Shown piece by piece: positions 11,101-20,685 of a stretch of DNA of 64,000 bases. Source of the stretch: Phycomyces nitens (Eukaryota > Mucoromycota > Mucoromycetes > Mucorales > Phycomycetaceae); contig JAHRBC010000008.1 in the NCBI GenBank assembly GCA_022702545.1, positions 62,001 through 126,000 on the forward strand, read 5' to 3'. The stretch's first letter is position 1. Each line of letters begins with the position of its first letter. The notes beneath the pieces were generated by a model. The model made no database searches. It saw only the letters and a program-made list of their open reading frames with translations, and was not told the origin of the DNA. Position numbers and translations under genes: made by a program.

Positions 11101-11255
11101 AACATACTGTTTTCAAAATCCAAGACTTCTTCAAATCTTGCTCTTTTGGCATGACGCTGGGAAGTGCGCTTGGATACAATAGAGAATCCTTGCTGGTTGT
11201 TGTTGCATTTGTTGCAGTAACAGGCAGTGTTGTTAAGAGCGGAAATAGAAGACAT
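8151..11255 (-). pseudogene. E1 Tnp2-type transposase (C-terminal frameshift)
   Basis: This is a CACTA-superfamily transposase. Exons are 11108-11255 (C12-x-C14-x2-C17..H35 zinc-binding motif), 11002-11037, 10736-10939 (Asp/Glu-rich) and 8151-10662. The catalytic exon has LTLNIDWFQPFDG, GLMPGPKEP, a CYKC pair, IIDPMHNLFLGTAKRM and FGFERYNGLLK. I read these as carrying the D, D and E of the DDE core, by analogy with the Tnp2 family. A GGGGG run at 8274-8278 has one base too few: the frame present stops at 8234. The alternative frame after the run continues to 8151 and matches the E2 C-terminus (ECILPVHR.., VIPLPKK). A lost or miscalled base therefore removes the last 35-40 residues. Confidence 0.85.
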
Positions 11256-11870
11256 TGTTTATATGATTCGATTGTGAGATAAAAAAGGAAACAAGTGCTA
11301 CATATTTTAATTTGCTGTCATTTTATAGATGAAAAAAAAGCTATTGTTTTTTAATCTTTTGCCCGAACCAATAGGATGGATTAGAATTACACTTTTTATT
11401 TGAAGTAAAAAAAATATCTGAGATGAAAAAAAGCTCTATATTTCCACTACCCTTTTGCCACATTGATACAATGCTAAATTTGGGAGTTTTTCCAGTGAGA
11501 GCTTTGGTAAAGAAGAGCATTTATGCTATTGGTAATATTTTAATATTCCGACCCAGATACTTGGGTAATGTTTTTAGAATTATTAATTCATTGTAGTTGT
11601 AGTCTCTCAATCAAGTATTCATATAATCAACGAAATATGTAGATGGAATATGATGATGCCATTAGATAAATATGTGTATATCTGTATATCCCATATTATG
11701 GTGATAACAATAATAATAATAAATAATAATCAATTATGTGTATGATGATCTGTGTATTGGATAATCTCATAAAGCCAGATCCGTTTGACTGGAATAGCTG
11801 AGGATATTATTTTATCCTTCAGTCTTACTCTCAGATTCAGCAGTGATCAATACTCATTTACAACACGGAA

Positions 11871-13408
11871 GATGAGGTATTTTAAACGGATGACGAGGCT
11901 GAATCCCCAATCATGACAGATGTACTATAAGTTAGAGCTTTTTTGTTGCTCATCTATTCTCAATTTAATATTAATATAATATTTCTACTGTTTGATATAG
12001 GTTTACACTACTAGGAATGAGCAATGAGCCTTCATCTAAGAGAAACAGACTAAGTCTTTAATATTCTTTAGGCTGCTCTTATTGGTTCTCTCATATTTTT
12101 AGTATATGTTTTAGCGCACTTTTTCTTTTCCTCTTTTCCTTTAGCTGTTTTATCTTTGCTTTGGTCCTCTCCTTTGAAATAAAATCGAATAACTCTCCAT
12201 CACGTAAGATTGCCACCTTAATAAATGCCCGATTGGCATCTTGTATACCACATCTTCAGCTCTGTTGTTTTTAATCTAGGAATGAAACACACATCTCACC
12301 CTTTTTCAAGCACCAAAAAAAATGAAATTTTTTTATAGCTGTATTACGCCGAGGTTAGTTTATATTTCTTTTCTTTTCTTTGCTCTACTTTTTTGAAGTA
12401 AAACTAAATGACTCTCCCTTATGTAAGGTTGTCAATGACATAAACATCCGATTGGAATCTTGTATACCACATCTTCAGCTCTGCTATCTTTAATCAAGGA
12501 ATGAAACACTCATCTCATAATTTTTCAGACACTAAAAAAAGGTGAAAATTTTTTACAGCTATATTACACTAAAGTTTGTCGTTCCCCACCTCCCCACCTG
12601 GGAATCTCTGTAGAATATGCATATTGTTTTCTTAATGATGTACTCATTCTGCAAATTACCATTATATTCGAATTAGTTTTAAATCTTATGAGCTGACTTT
12701 ACAGCAATATATTTTCTATGGTAAGAATATTATAATATGTTTACACTCTTTAATTAATCATATTGCGCATTCTCTATTCTCCTTCTACTGCATCTAGTAT
12801 TTACATCTGTACGTTTCATATAGTGGCATTAATTCAAGAGATGCTTGGTATACCGATTAACAAGCACAATATATACTGGTATGCTATCCAAAACAATACG
12901 CTCGGTTTATTTGATCGCTTTATTCTCTGACCACGATATCTTTATAGCAATTGATGAAGACCAAAGGCCTTCCAAGTCATGACAGTGATTCACAACAAGA
13001 TGCTCGGCACGCTGATTAACAAGCACAATATATACTGGTATGCTACCCAAAACAATATATTCGGTTTATTTGATTGCTTCATTCTCTGACCACAATATTT
13101 TTATAGCAATCGATGAAGACCAAAGGTGCTATCCAAGTCATGACAGTGATCCATAACAAGATGCTTGGCACGCCAATTGACAAGCACAACGTATACTGGT
13201 ATGCTATCCAAAATAATAAGCTCGGTTTATTTGATTGCTTCATTCTCTGACCACAATATTTTTATAGCAATCGGTGAAGACCAAAGGCCATCCAAGTCAT
13301 AAGAACATGTTGTTGGCATTGTGTATAGATTGAGTAAAAGGTTTGTATCATATACGTTTTATAATATTAAATAGTATTTGCTTTTGGTATGTTTCTATAT
13401 TATTATTA
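11871..13408. repeat. G-element right arm, non-coding
   Basis: This arm is collinear with 51690-53235 and, inverted, 60775-62340. It begins with a short acidic reading frame on plus ending in TAA near 11931, then AT-rich sequence with an internal near-duplication. TTGTATACCACATCTTCAGC occurs at about 12240 and again at about 12464. Three 160-bp tandem units follow. No convincing gene was seen in the rest. Confidence 0.7.
12839..13317. repeat. Tandem repeat, about 160 bp x 3
   Basis: Units begin at 12839, 12999 and 13159 (AGATGCTTGG or AGATGCTCGG), with a partial fourth near 13315. Each unit holds TATACTGGTATGCTA, TTATTTGAT, TCTGACCAC and GAAGACCAAAGG in the same order. The array is conserved in the copies at about 52665-53150 and 60870-61345, so it is part of the element rather than a private expansion. 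Confidence 0.75.
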
Positions 13409-14749
13409 CAGGGTCCAGTAAAAAACTGTGGTGGTTTTAATGTCCGATAAAAAAGAAGATAAAAGTCTTGTATCTTTAATCGTGTAGTAAAGAATGTAAA
13501 GACTACATATAGCCATGAGATTCATAGAGACTAATCTTCAATGTATGAAGTTTACAATAGTAAAAAAATGCGTTATGTTTAATATGGAATATGCATAAAT
13601 TTATTTGCTTTCAAAGCAGCTAATCTGATATCCATGTGGAGACAGTATCGTTCACAAACATCTACTGTCACCATTCTCCAGCTTTCTTGTAAAGCCTCCT
13701 TCAACTCGTCCAGAGTGGTAGGCTTGTGAGGCCTCATCCTCAAAAGGTCATCCAAAAGACTCCAGATGTTTTCGATTGGGCTGAGGTCAGGACTGTTTGG
13801 TGGCCACTCCAAGACCTTCAGCCCAAGATCTTCTTTACACCTTTCTGACATGGCTGCTTTATGGGAGGTGGCATTGTCTTCTTGGTAAATGTAGCCACCA
13901 CCCTCAACATGGGGAAGACTCTCATAGAAAGGCAAAAAGAGTCTTGCAAAACCTTCACATACTTTTTGGCATTCATATTGCCATCCAAGACAACAAGTGG
14001 TCCAACCTCTCCTGCCCAGATACACCCCCAGATCATGATTGAACCTCCATTTCCTTGCACTTTTGGAGTAAGGCAGTCAGGGTGGTACTTCTCATTAGGC
14101 TCACGCCAAACATGGGTACGGCCATTCTTCTTGAAGAGAGAGAACTTAGACTCATCACTCCAGATCACCTTTTCCCATTGCTGATCCCAGTTTTTTACAG
14201 CATTGTAAAAAGTGCGGCGCTTTGCAATGTGCTCCTTAGTCAGGAGAGGCTTCGCGAGAGCTACACATGAATGAATATTCATTCTGTGTAAAGTCGTGCT
14301 AATAGTCTTTGCACAAACAGATTTTCCCGTCTCTTCCTTTATGGTGCAAGCCATGTCACCCAAAGTCTGATGACGATCTCTCTTCAAGTTGAACATGAGA
14401 TGTCTTTCTTCTCTGGGAGTAAGTCGCTTTGGTCTTCCTGAACGGCTCTTGTCAGCAACAGACCCAGTTTCGTTGTATTTTTTAATAATACGAGAGATTG
14501 TAGTAGGTGGGACGTTTTCGTGTCTCGCAATGTCGGCAACTTTCATTCCGGCCATGTTAAGCCCAATTAAGATTCCTTTTCTCAAATCTGAAAGCTTTTG
14601 CAAGGTCCTGTGGGGTTGAGTGTTTTGTACTTTAGGCATGATGATAAAGTTATTAATGGAATTTAAGAGATTAAGAAAAGCAAAGTGTAAAGGTGTCTAA
14701 AGAGATGAAAATCTGAGATTCAAAGTGCAGAATTTGTTACCCGACCCTG
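13409..14749 (-). mobile_element. Tc1/mariner element inserted in the G1 right arm
   Basis: The inverted ends CAGGGTCCAGTAA and (read inward from the right) CAGGGTCGGGTAA are flanked by TA at 13407-13408 and 14750-14751. The uninterrupted G3 and G4 arms (about 53231 and 60770) show the same flanks with a single TA, so the element is exactly 1341 bp. It carries one frameshifted transposase gene on minus. Confidence 0.93.
13579..14639 (-). pseudogene. Tc1 transposase (frameshifted)
   Basis: The start at 14639 opens MPKVQNTQPHRTLQKLSD, followed by a paired helix-turn-helix region (GMKVADIARHENVPPTTISR, then KSRSGRPKRLTPREE with the GRPR-like hook). The catalytic residues lie in WSDESKF, YQEDNATSH and NSPDLSPIENIW, a D,D34E arrangement typical of Tc1. 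The reading frame breaks near 13905-13930, between VLQDSFCLSMR and FYESLPHVEGG. It then continues in another frame to 13579, for about 340 codons in all, the usual Tc1 length. One indel is enough to explain the break. Confidence 0.9.
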
Positions 14750-14751
14750 TA

Positions 14752-15029
14752 TATATATTTTAATATTATTTGAAATAAATCGAAATTATAATAAAAAATA
14801 AACCATTATTTCAAATAAATGGCAGTAAAAAAAGAATGGGTGCTAGTATATAAAGTAATATAAAAGAGAGGCTATAGTATATAAAGAAACAATTTTGGTT
14901 GGATAAAAAAACGGTAGCTGTGCCTATTCCTGCCTCATAACTACCCTTTTTTTTTGCACTAAAAAAACGGTAACAGCTACCGAAATCGCCTTATACAGAG
15001 TCTTTACTACCGTTTTTTCCGCCGTAGTG
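14752..15029. repeat. G1 right terminal repeats
   Basis: This terminal arm has several ACGGTAG/CTACCGT motifs: about 14911, 14970-14985 and 15007-15012. It ends in the CCGCCGTAGTG terminus. It is collinear with 53236-53566 and inverted 60442-60768. Relative to G3 it lacks an extra inner palindrome (53500-53550). Confidence 0.7.
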
Positions 15030-15366
15030 TCTATAATATTATGCTGTCAAGCATTATTATGTTACATAATATCCCAATAACCAACACCTGTTATTTCCAT
15101 GATTTGCATATATTTTTCCAGTGACTATCTAAACTAATTACTTTTTACTCAAGACACATTGGTTATCTCTTTATGAGAGGTGATGAGAATATGTCTTGGT
15201 TTTACAAAAAGGAGAACCAATTGGTATAACATTGAAGACATATGTTAAAAGCATTACCAATTGGGTACCTGATTATCTGGGTTATTATTTGCTATGTCAA
15301 CTCTGACAGACCATCCCAGATCAGGAACGACAACACAAAGACAAAATGCAAAAAAGGAAAACATTT
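15030..15366. repeat. Unassigned sequence and LTR ends beside tRNA-Met
   Basis: Nothing was recognised from 15030 to about 15285. At about 15290-15333 the minus strand reads TGTCGTTCCTGATCTGGG and, a little further on, TGTCAGAGTTGACATAGC. Both are LTR starts also seen beside tRNA-Trp. The first begins 34 bp from the tRNA 3' end. A run rich in A before 15367 gives a T-rich terminator for the tRNA on minus. Confidence 0.5.
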
Positions 15367-15439
15367 TGCTCCCTGCCAGGATCGAACTGGCGACCTTCAG
15401 ATTATGAGACTAACGCGCTGCCAACTGCGCTAAGGAAGC
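15367..15439 (-). tRNA. tRNA-Met (CAT), elongator
   Basis: This 73-nt intronless cloverleaf lies on minus. The acceptor is GCTTCCT/AGGGAGC, the D arm GCGC..GCGC, the anticodon loop CTCATAA (CAT) and the T arm GCCAG-TTCGATC-CTGGC. T33 and the TTCGATC loop mark it as the elongator rather than the initiator. A TTTT stretch follows within about 10 nt. LTR ends flank it on both sides. Confidence 0.92.
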
Positions 15440-15457
15440 ACACTCTTTTGACACAGG

Positions 15458-16136
15458 TGTTGTAGATTTTCCAGCTGCACCACAAAACTAGCAGAAATTC
15501 CGTGACGTCACTAAGGGCCCACCAAGAAAGAGTGCTACATCACAACTAACCGTTACTACCATCATCCGAACTTTAGCGGGACCTGAAGTTATCCCCAATT
15601 TCCAGATTTCTTGTCCAGAATATTGTCTCAATTCTTTTTCCCTTTTTATCTTTAAAGATTATTTCCTCTCACTTCAATTTACTCTGACATTTTTACCTTT
15701 ACTCATTCCATTGTTCACACTTCGATAATTCTTTCCAGCTTACCCCCCATATTTTATACTTCTTGTTCATTGACACTTTTCCAGATTTGTTCATACAATC
15801 TCTTTTATCTTTAGCTATGATTGGAATGACATTTGAATAACATAATTAGTAAGAAGAACTATTCAATAGTTTTGTATAAAAGAAGAGCAATATCTCTATC
15901 AATAAAATTCATTCAGTTTTCCGATTATTTTCTTTTGAACCCAATTCGAGCTTGTATTGTCCTGAGTGAAATACAAGGCTGTTTTCCGTTAAAGTTATAA
16001 GATCTCTGTCTCACTGTTGGTTCCGTTGTCTGTTGTTTGTATTATCTGTCCGTTGATTGTCCCGAGTGAAATCAACTAGTGTTTAACTGTCCGTAAACCT
16101 TCATGACCAGTTTACGCTACACAACCAAACTCAACA
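15458..16136 (+). repeat. Candidate solo LTR next to tRNA-Met
   Basis: The stretch begins TGTTGTAGATTTTCC and ends AAACTCAACA (TGTTG/CAACA ends, 679 bp). It has a plausible promoter (TATAAAAG at about 15875) followed by AATAAA at about 15901, the order expected for U3-R. The first 30 bp recur at 16145-16175. No target duplication could be matched. It starts about 18 bp from the 5' end of the tRNA-Met gene. Confidence 0.5.
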
Positions 16137-16560
16137 CGCATCACTTTTTGACACAGGTGTTGTAGGATTTCCAGCTTTGCCCACTTCTCTCCATTTCACG
16201 TGCCTTTTCCAAGGCCTTCTCTGCTAGAAAGTGTGACGTAGCATCCTGACCAACTTGGCAACATCACCTTTCTCCGTTTGCAAGTCATCTTATTTCTCAT
16301 ACCTCCCTTTTTCCACACTTCTTTGATTTTCCATAAATTGTCACCCTCACTCTCATTTCAAACCCCTCCTATCCATTTCCATATTTATCCATTGTACACT
16401 ATTTTTTGTCATCTATCTTCCCTTCCCTTCTCCCCACGTTGCTGTCTGTGCGCACTTATCTTTCTCTTCCTGTTATCTACCTCTTTACACCCTCTCACAC
16501 ATCAGCACTTCATTTTATTTATGCCCCTTCATATCTCTGTCCTTTCTCTCACACTGCTCA
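16137..16560. repeat. LTR fragment, CT-rich
   Basis: This repeats TTTTTGACACAGGTGTTGTA seen at about 15447, then diverges into a strongly pyrimidine-rich tract. It is truncated by the G2 left terminus at 16561. Frames open across the CT-rich tract look compositional rather than coding. Confidence 0.4.
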
Positions 16561-16945
16561 CACTACGGCAGAAAGACTGGTAGCTGTGCCAAAAACAGTA
16601 GCATAACTACCGTTTTTTATGATTTTAGAGCACTTTATCTCTGCAGATTGTGGTTGAAAGGTAATGTCATCGATCCCGAATCATAAAAGTCGCATGAAAT
16701 GTCTTTTCATCAGGCAATGAGGTAGTTGTAGTACCATAGAAAGGGCTCGTAAGTTTTTAGACAACGTTGTTTATTGAAATGAGGATTTTATTTGGTGTTA
16801 AAGATGTTGCGCATTTTTGAGAAAAATAATTTTTTGCCTGTGTGAACAAAACGGTAGCATAACTACCATTTTTTTGAAACCAATTTTTTGTTTTTGATAT
16901 TATTAGCCATTTTATTTTATTTTATATGATATTAATATTTATTAG
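16561..16945 (+). mobile_element. G2: left arm of a CACTACGG element
   Basis: The terminus CACTACGGCAGAAAGACTGG at 16561 is preceded by TCA. The arm matches 3264-3640 with its ACGGTAG/CTACCGT palindromes. It stops at 16945 where E2p begins. A possible continuation of the same element is the G-gene fragment at 36803-37153. Confidence 0.75.
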
Positions 16946-18451
16946 CACTGGAAAAATGGGTCTGAATACTCATGTGTAAAAGTGCGGTTACTAAGGGGTA
17001 AAATTAAGATTTATTAGATACACTGTATGGGTTTCTGTATGTGCCAAAGCCAAGTTTTACACAATGAGTTATGACCTGGTTTCTGCATAAGTATTTACTT
17101 CATGGGCTGACCAAGTAGGGGTTGTTAGTATGAGCGGGTCATTAATTTGACCTGATGTACAGAATAAAAGTCTATTTGAAACCAAGTTTTGTTGTTGTAC
17201 ACTCTTTATATAAGAGGAAAGTTGAAAGCAAAAGAACCTCTTGACATGATTAAAATCTGATTATACTCAGGTGGATTGAAGACTTTCTTAATTTTTAACC
17301 AATATTTGAAGGCTATTACTGTGTAATCAAGCATTGAATGCTCCCCCATTATTTTATATCCCATACTTATTAGGTTGTTTATGGTTTATATTTGTGTTTA
17401 TTGGAAAGAATAGAATGGTTCTATACACGAGTTCTAATACTATTACTGTCTATCCTTGCCGCTTCTACCAGCCTACTTGATACTACTTGGATCGGGTGCT
17501 TCTCTACTGAACAATACCTGAAAATAAGGTCCGATGGCAATTTGGGTGGTTGCGGTAGTGTTCTGATATAATAAAAGTTATATTAGTGACATATATTCAA
17601 AAGTGTGGGTGCTATTCAAGATGTGAGGTATATTATACTTACATTGTAAGGGATGGACAAGAATGGACAAAGAGGGGCTGAGTTGTGCGGCATGGCATCT
17701 TGTATGATTAGGTTGACTAGAGATGGGGTAAAATAAATTATTACAGGTGAATTGAGTGATAAAATAATTAATTTACATACCAGAAGCAGAGTTGGCAATT
17801 ATAGTAGAGGGATGGTATATGGCGGCCAACAATAGCTTCTTATTAAGAGTATAAAAAATTATTAGTAAATAGCCAGAATAATATTTTGAAAAGCACAAAG
17901 ACCAAGAAACGGCATTACCATTATGATAACCAGTTGTAGATGATGAGGGAGGCAGATGAGGTAGACAGTGATGGCGGCGGCCTATTGTAGAATAAGAAAC
18001 GTTAGAAAAGAAAATTATTATTTTTTTGATACAAAAAGATTTTTTTTTACCATAGCACCAATGACGATACCATATAATAGACTATGCCAGTAGAGGAGGT
18101 CTATAAGATCAAAAGAGATAGTTAGAATAAATATATAAAAAAGTATAAAAGCTAAAAGACAGTATTACCATTATGATGACAGTTGTAGATGATAGAAGAT
18201 GCAGATGGGGTATAGGGTGATTGATGGCGACGGCCTATAGGAGAATAAGAAGCATTAGAGAAAAAAAAAGTTTGACACGAAAATATTTTTTTACACTGGG
18301 ACTGATGACGTTATCATATAATAGGCTATGAAAGTGGAAGAGGTCTATAAAATAGAAAGAGAGAATCAGAATAATTTGCAAGATGGCACCGGCACATTTA
18401 ACTGACTATGATTAGTTTGGAGGAGCAATGCAGGCAGGATGTATTGGAATG
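16946..18451 (+). mobile_element. E2p: left arm of an E2-like element
   Basis: The terminus CACTGGAAAAATGGG is at 16946. From about 17349 onward it parallels 18865-19930 of E2 at an offset of about 1.5 kb. It is cut at 18451 where the E2 terminus starts, consistent with E2 having inserted into the short-exon gene of E2p. The rest of E2p is not found to the right of E2. Confidence 0.6.
17470..18400 (-). pseudogene. Short-exon passenger gene of E2p (remnant)
   Basis: Minus-strand exons homologous to the E1 gene can be aligned. One near 17640-17711 reads APLCPFLSIPYN against SSPLCPLLPISCN in E1. One ends near 17545 with a start like NTTATTQIAIG. Two exons encode the TPSASSII-type module (near 17930-17985 and 18170-18230; the latter reads YTPSASSIIYNCHHNG). 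A unit of exon 3 plus exon 4 is present twice. Some joins change phase, so the reading frame is probably broken. The 5' part is missing because of the E2 insertion. Confidence 0.5.
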
Positions 18452-18989
18452 CACTGGGAAAACCATTTGATATACACTGGTATATAGGTAGGTATATTCC
18501 TGGACAAAGGTAAGGTATATACTGGAGTTTATGTGAACAAATGCCTAGTGCACAAGGTACCTTTGGTGCCTGAGCATTTTCGCGCTAAACACTGGTGTTT
18601 AGTCCACTAGGGGTGATGCTAGTAAGGGGAGTTAGTATTCTTAATATGTCAACTTGAAGTGAATACCAGAATTACCTATGCAAATCTCAGTTTTAATTTT
18701 ATTATATTCAATAAGTCTATTAAAAATAGAATGGCGAGGTTCCTTTGCCTACACCCTTGAGAAGTCACATAACTGTAGTATAAGGTACTTTGCCTACAGT
18801 AGATAGCCCATTATTTATTGATTTTGGTATCCTCTTTATTACTCTCGACCAGTGATATACTCTCAATTATTTTATATCCCGTACTTATTAGGTTGTTTAT
18901 GGTTTATATTTGTGTTTATTGGAAAGAATAGAATGGTTCTATACACGAGTTCTAATACTATTACGGTCTATCCTTGCCGCTTCTACCAG

Positions 18990-20110
18990 CCTACTTGATA
19001 CTACTTGGATCGGGTGCTTCTCTACTGAACAATACCTGAAAATAGGGTCTGGCGGCAATTTAGGTGGTTGCGGTAGTGTTCTGATATAATAAAAGTTATA
19101 TTAGCGATATATATTCAAGAGTGCGGGTGCTATTCAAGATGCGAGGGATATTATACTTACATTGCAAAGATTGGATAAGAATGGACAAAGAGGGGCTGAA
19201 TTGTGTGACATGGCATCTTGTATGATTGGATTGACTAGAGATGGGATAAAATAAATTAATATGGGTGAATTGAGTGATAGAAAAATTTATTTACATACCA
19301 AAAACAGAGTTGGTGATTATAGTAGAGGGATGGTATATGGCGGCCAATAATAGTGTCTTGTTAAGAGTATAAAAAATTATTAGTAAATAGCCAGAATAAT
19401 ATTATGGAAAAGAATAATGGCCAAGAAATGGCATTACCATTATGATAACCAGTCGTAGATGATGAGAGAGGCAGATGGGGTGGACAGTGATGGTGATAGC
19501 CTAAATTAGAATAAGCAACGTTAGAAAAGAAAATTTTTTTTTTGACACAAAAAAGTTTTTTTTTACCTGGGCACTGATGATGGTGCTATATAATAGGCCA
19601 TGCGGGTGGAATAGGGCTATAAGATAAAAAGAGCAAACGGAAATAATATTATAGAAAAGTATAAAGAACAAGAAACGGCATTACCATCATGATAGCAGCC
19701 ATATATTATGGAAGAGGCAGATGGGGTGAATGGCAGGGGTGGTCTATTGCAGAGTAAACAAAGTCAGATAAGGAAAATTTTGATTTGAAAAGACTTTTTT
19801 ACCATGGTCCCGATGACAGTATAATATAATGAGATGTGTGAGTCAAAGAGGTCTATAAGATTGATAGAAAGAGAGAGAGTCAGAATAAATTATAAGATTA
19901 CAGAGAGTTTAACTGATGATTGTTAACCTGGATGGGCAATGTGGAAAGGATGCATCGGAATCAGCCTGTGTTTATGGGAGTGTAAAGAGAAAAGTAAATT
20001 GGCGCGGATATAGAGAAAAAGAGAGATTAATTACAAGGGCCCACATCGAATTTGAAATAGAGACAGAATAGGTGTAATGGATGGAATCCAAAATATATCC
20101 TGAGCGATTA
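18990..20110 (-). pseudogene. Short-exon passenger gene of E2 (exon-duplicated)
   Basis: The exon order on minus follows E1. A first exon-like segment near 20060-20110 has no clear ATG. Then come two exon 3/exon 4 pairs (19.82/19.70 kb and 19.59/19.46 kb), exon 5 near 19.3 kb, exon 6 near 19.16-19.23 kb (APLCPFLSNLCN) and exon 7 near 19.05 kb. The duplicated exon encodes FTPSASSIIYGCYHDG in one copy and a STPSASLIIYDW-like version in the other. GTAATG, GTATGT and GTAAGT donors are retained. Missing start and phase changes suggest a pseudogene. Confidence 0.5.
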
Positions 20111-20685
20111 ATATGCTTTGCTAGGTTTCAGTCTGCTGTTTATTATTTTCTTGGGCTTACAATAAAGGCGCAGAATCAATGTGAAAAAAAAAAGCTGTGT
20201 AATCAACACTATCAAGAATCGTTTGGTTTAAAGAATAAGGTTTTCGGGATAGATGGATAATGTTTATTGTTAAAGAGCCTGTATAATTTAAACAGAATAA
20301 AATATATAGACAAATAGATTTAAAGCTAAATGAATAGTAATATTAATTGTGTTATAGAATAAACCCAAAGTATATATATATAAAAACCGATTTTACAAAG
20401 TCTTTTTCTTTATCCAAAGAGACCAACTCACTAGTTAATTAATAAAGGACAATTTTGATTGCCGATATCAACTCTGATAGTCTACAAGAAGTCTTTTTGG
20501 ATACAGCCATGTATATGGCTATTAATATATAATATGCTTTTCGTATAATTGACTTGTTCTTTCTCACTCTTTTGTGTTCTCATCATCTTATTATCTTTTT
20601 AGTTACAAGTAAAGAATATTATTTATATTAAATCCAGACACAGTATAATATAATTGACACTGACTATTTTAATATTCTTTAGACA
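20111..20685. promoter_or_regulatory. Divergent intergenic region of E2
   Basis: This AT-rich region lies between the short-exon gene (minus) and the accessory gene (plus). It is longer (about 570 bp) than the 232 bp of E1. A pyrimidine-rich stretch precedes the accessory start. No specific motif was recognised. Confidence 0.35.

Larger units (their letters stand above)
5140..11497 (+). mobile_element. E1: CACTA/Tnp2 element, 6.36 kb, three genes
   Basis: The left terminus CACTGCAAAAAATAAAG starts at 5140; the right terminus, read inward, is CACTGGAAAAACTCCC and ends at 11497. The target duplication is AGA (5137-5139 and 11498-11500), and the empty site is preserved at about 1565-1580. Inside are a divergent pair (short-exon gene on minus, accessory gene on plus) and a transposase gene on minus converging on the accessory gene. 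The short-exon gene has a nonsense codon and the transposase a single-base frameshift, so this copy is probably not autonomous as sequenced. Confidence 0.9.
4885..11865. repeat. Solo LTR (620 bp) split by E1
   Basis: The two parts, 4885-5139 and 11501-11865, together equal the 618-bp solo LTR at 1318-1935. The LTR starts TGTTGTGGGTAG and ends TTTACAACA. It is flanked by a perfect 5-bp duplication CGGAA (4880-4884 and 11866-11870). The undisturbed G sequence at about 51690 reads straight through (TTCTTTCGGAAGATGAGG), confirming both ends. E1 sits inside with its own 3-bp duplication. Confidence 0.88.
3264..15029 (+). mobile_element. G1: CACTACGG-type CACTA element with nested insertions
   Basis: The left terminus CACTACGGCGGAAGGA is at 3264 and the right terminus (..TCCGCCGTAGTG) ends at 15029. 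Both ends carry multiple ACGGTAG/CTACCGT motifs. After removing the inserted solo LTR plus E1 (4885-11870) and the Tc1 element (13409-14749), about 3.4 kb remains, comparable to the collinear G4 sequence. Flanking trinucleotides (TGC and TCT) do not match, so the target duplication has decayed or the two ends derive from different events. The element is non-autonomous: its only gene is a broken transposase C-terminal segment. Confidence 0.7.

Noticed and set aside
12839..13317. CRISPR-like array
   Set aside because: The 160-bp units are contiguous imperfect tandem repeats without spacers, in a eukaryotic transposon arm.
3264..15029. Target duplication for G1
   Set aside because: Flanking trinucleotides TGC and TCT do not match, so I give boundaries from termini only.
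15242..15433. Reading frame of 63 codons ending CQDRTGDLQIMRL..
   Set aside because: It runs through the tRNA-Met gene in antisense. This peptide is the familiar false translation of a tRNA.
16278..16583. Hydrophobic frame of 101 codons
   Set aside because: It arises from a CT-rich tract and runs into the G2 terminus; no splice or homologue support.
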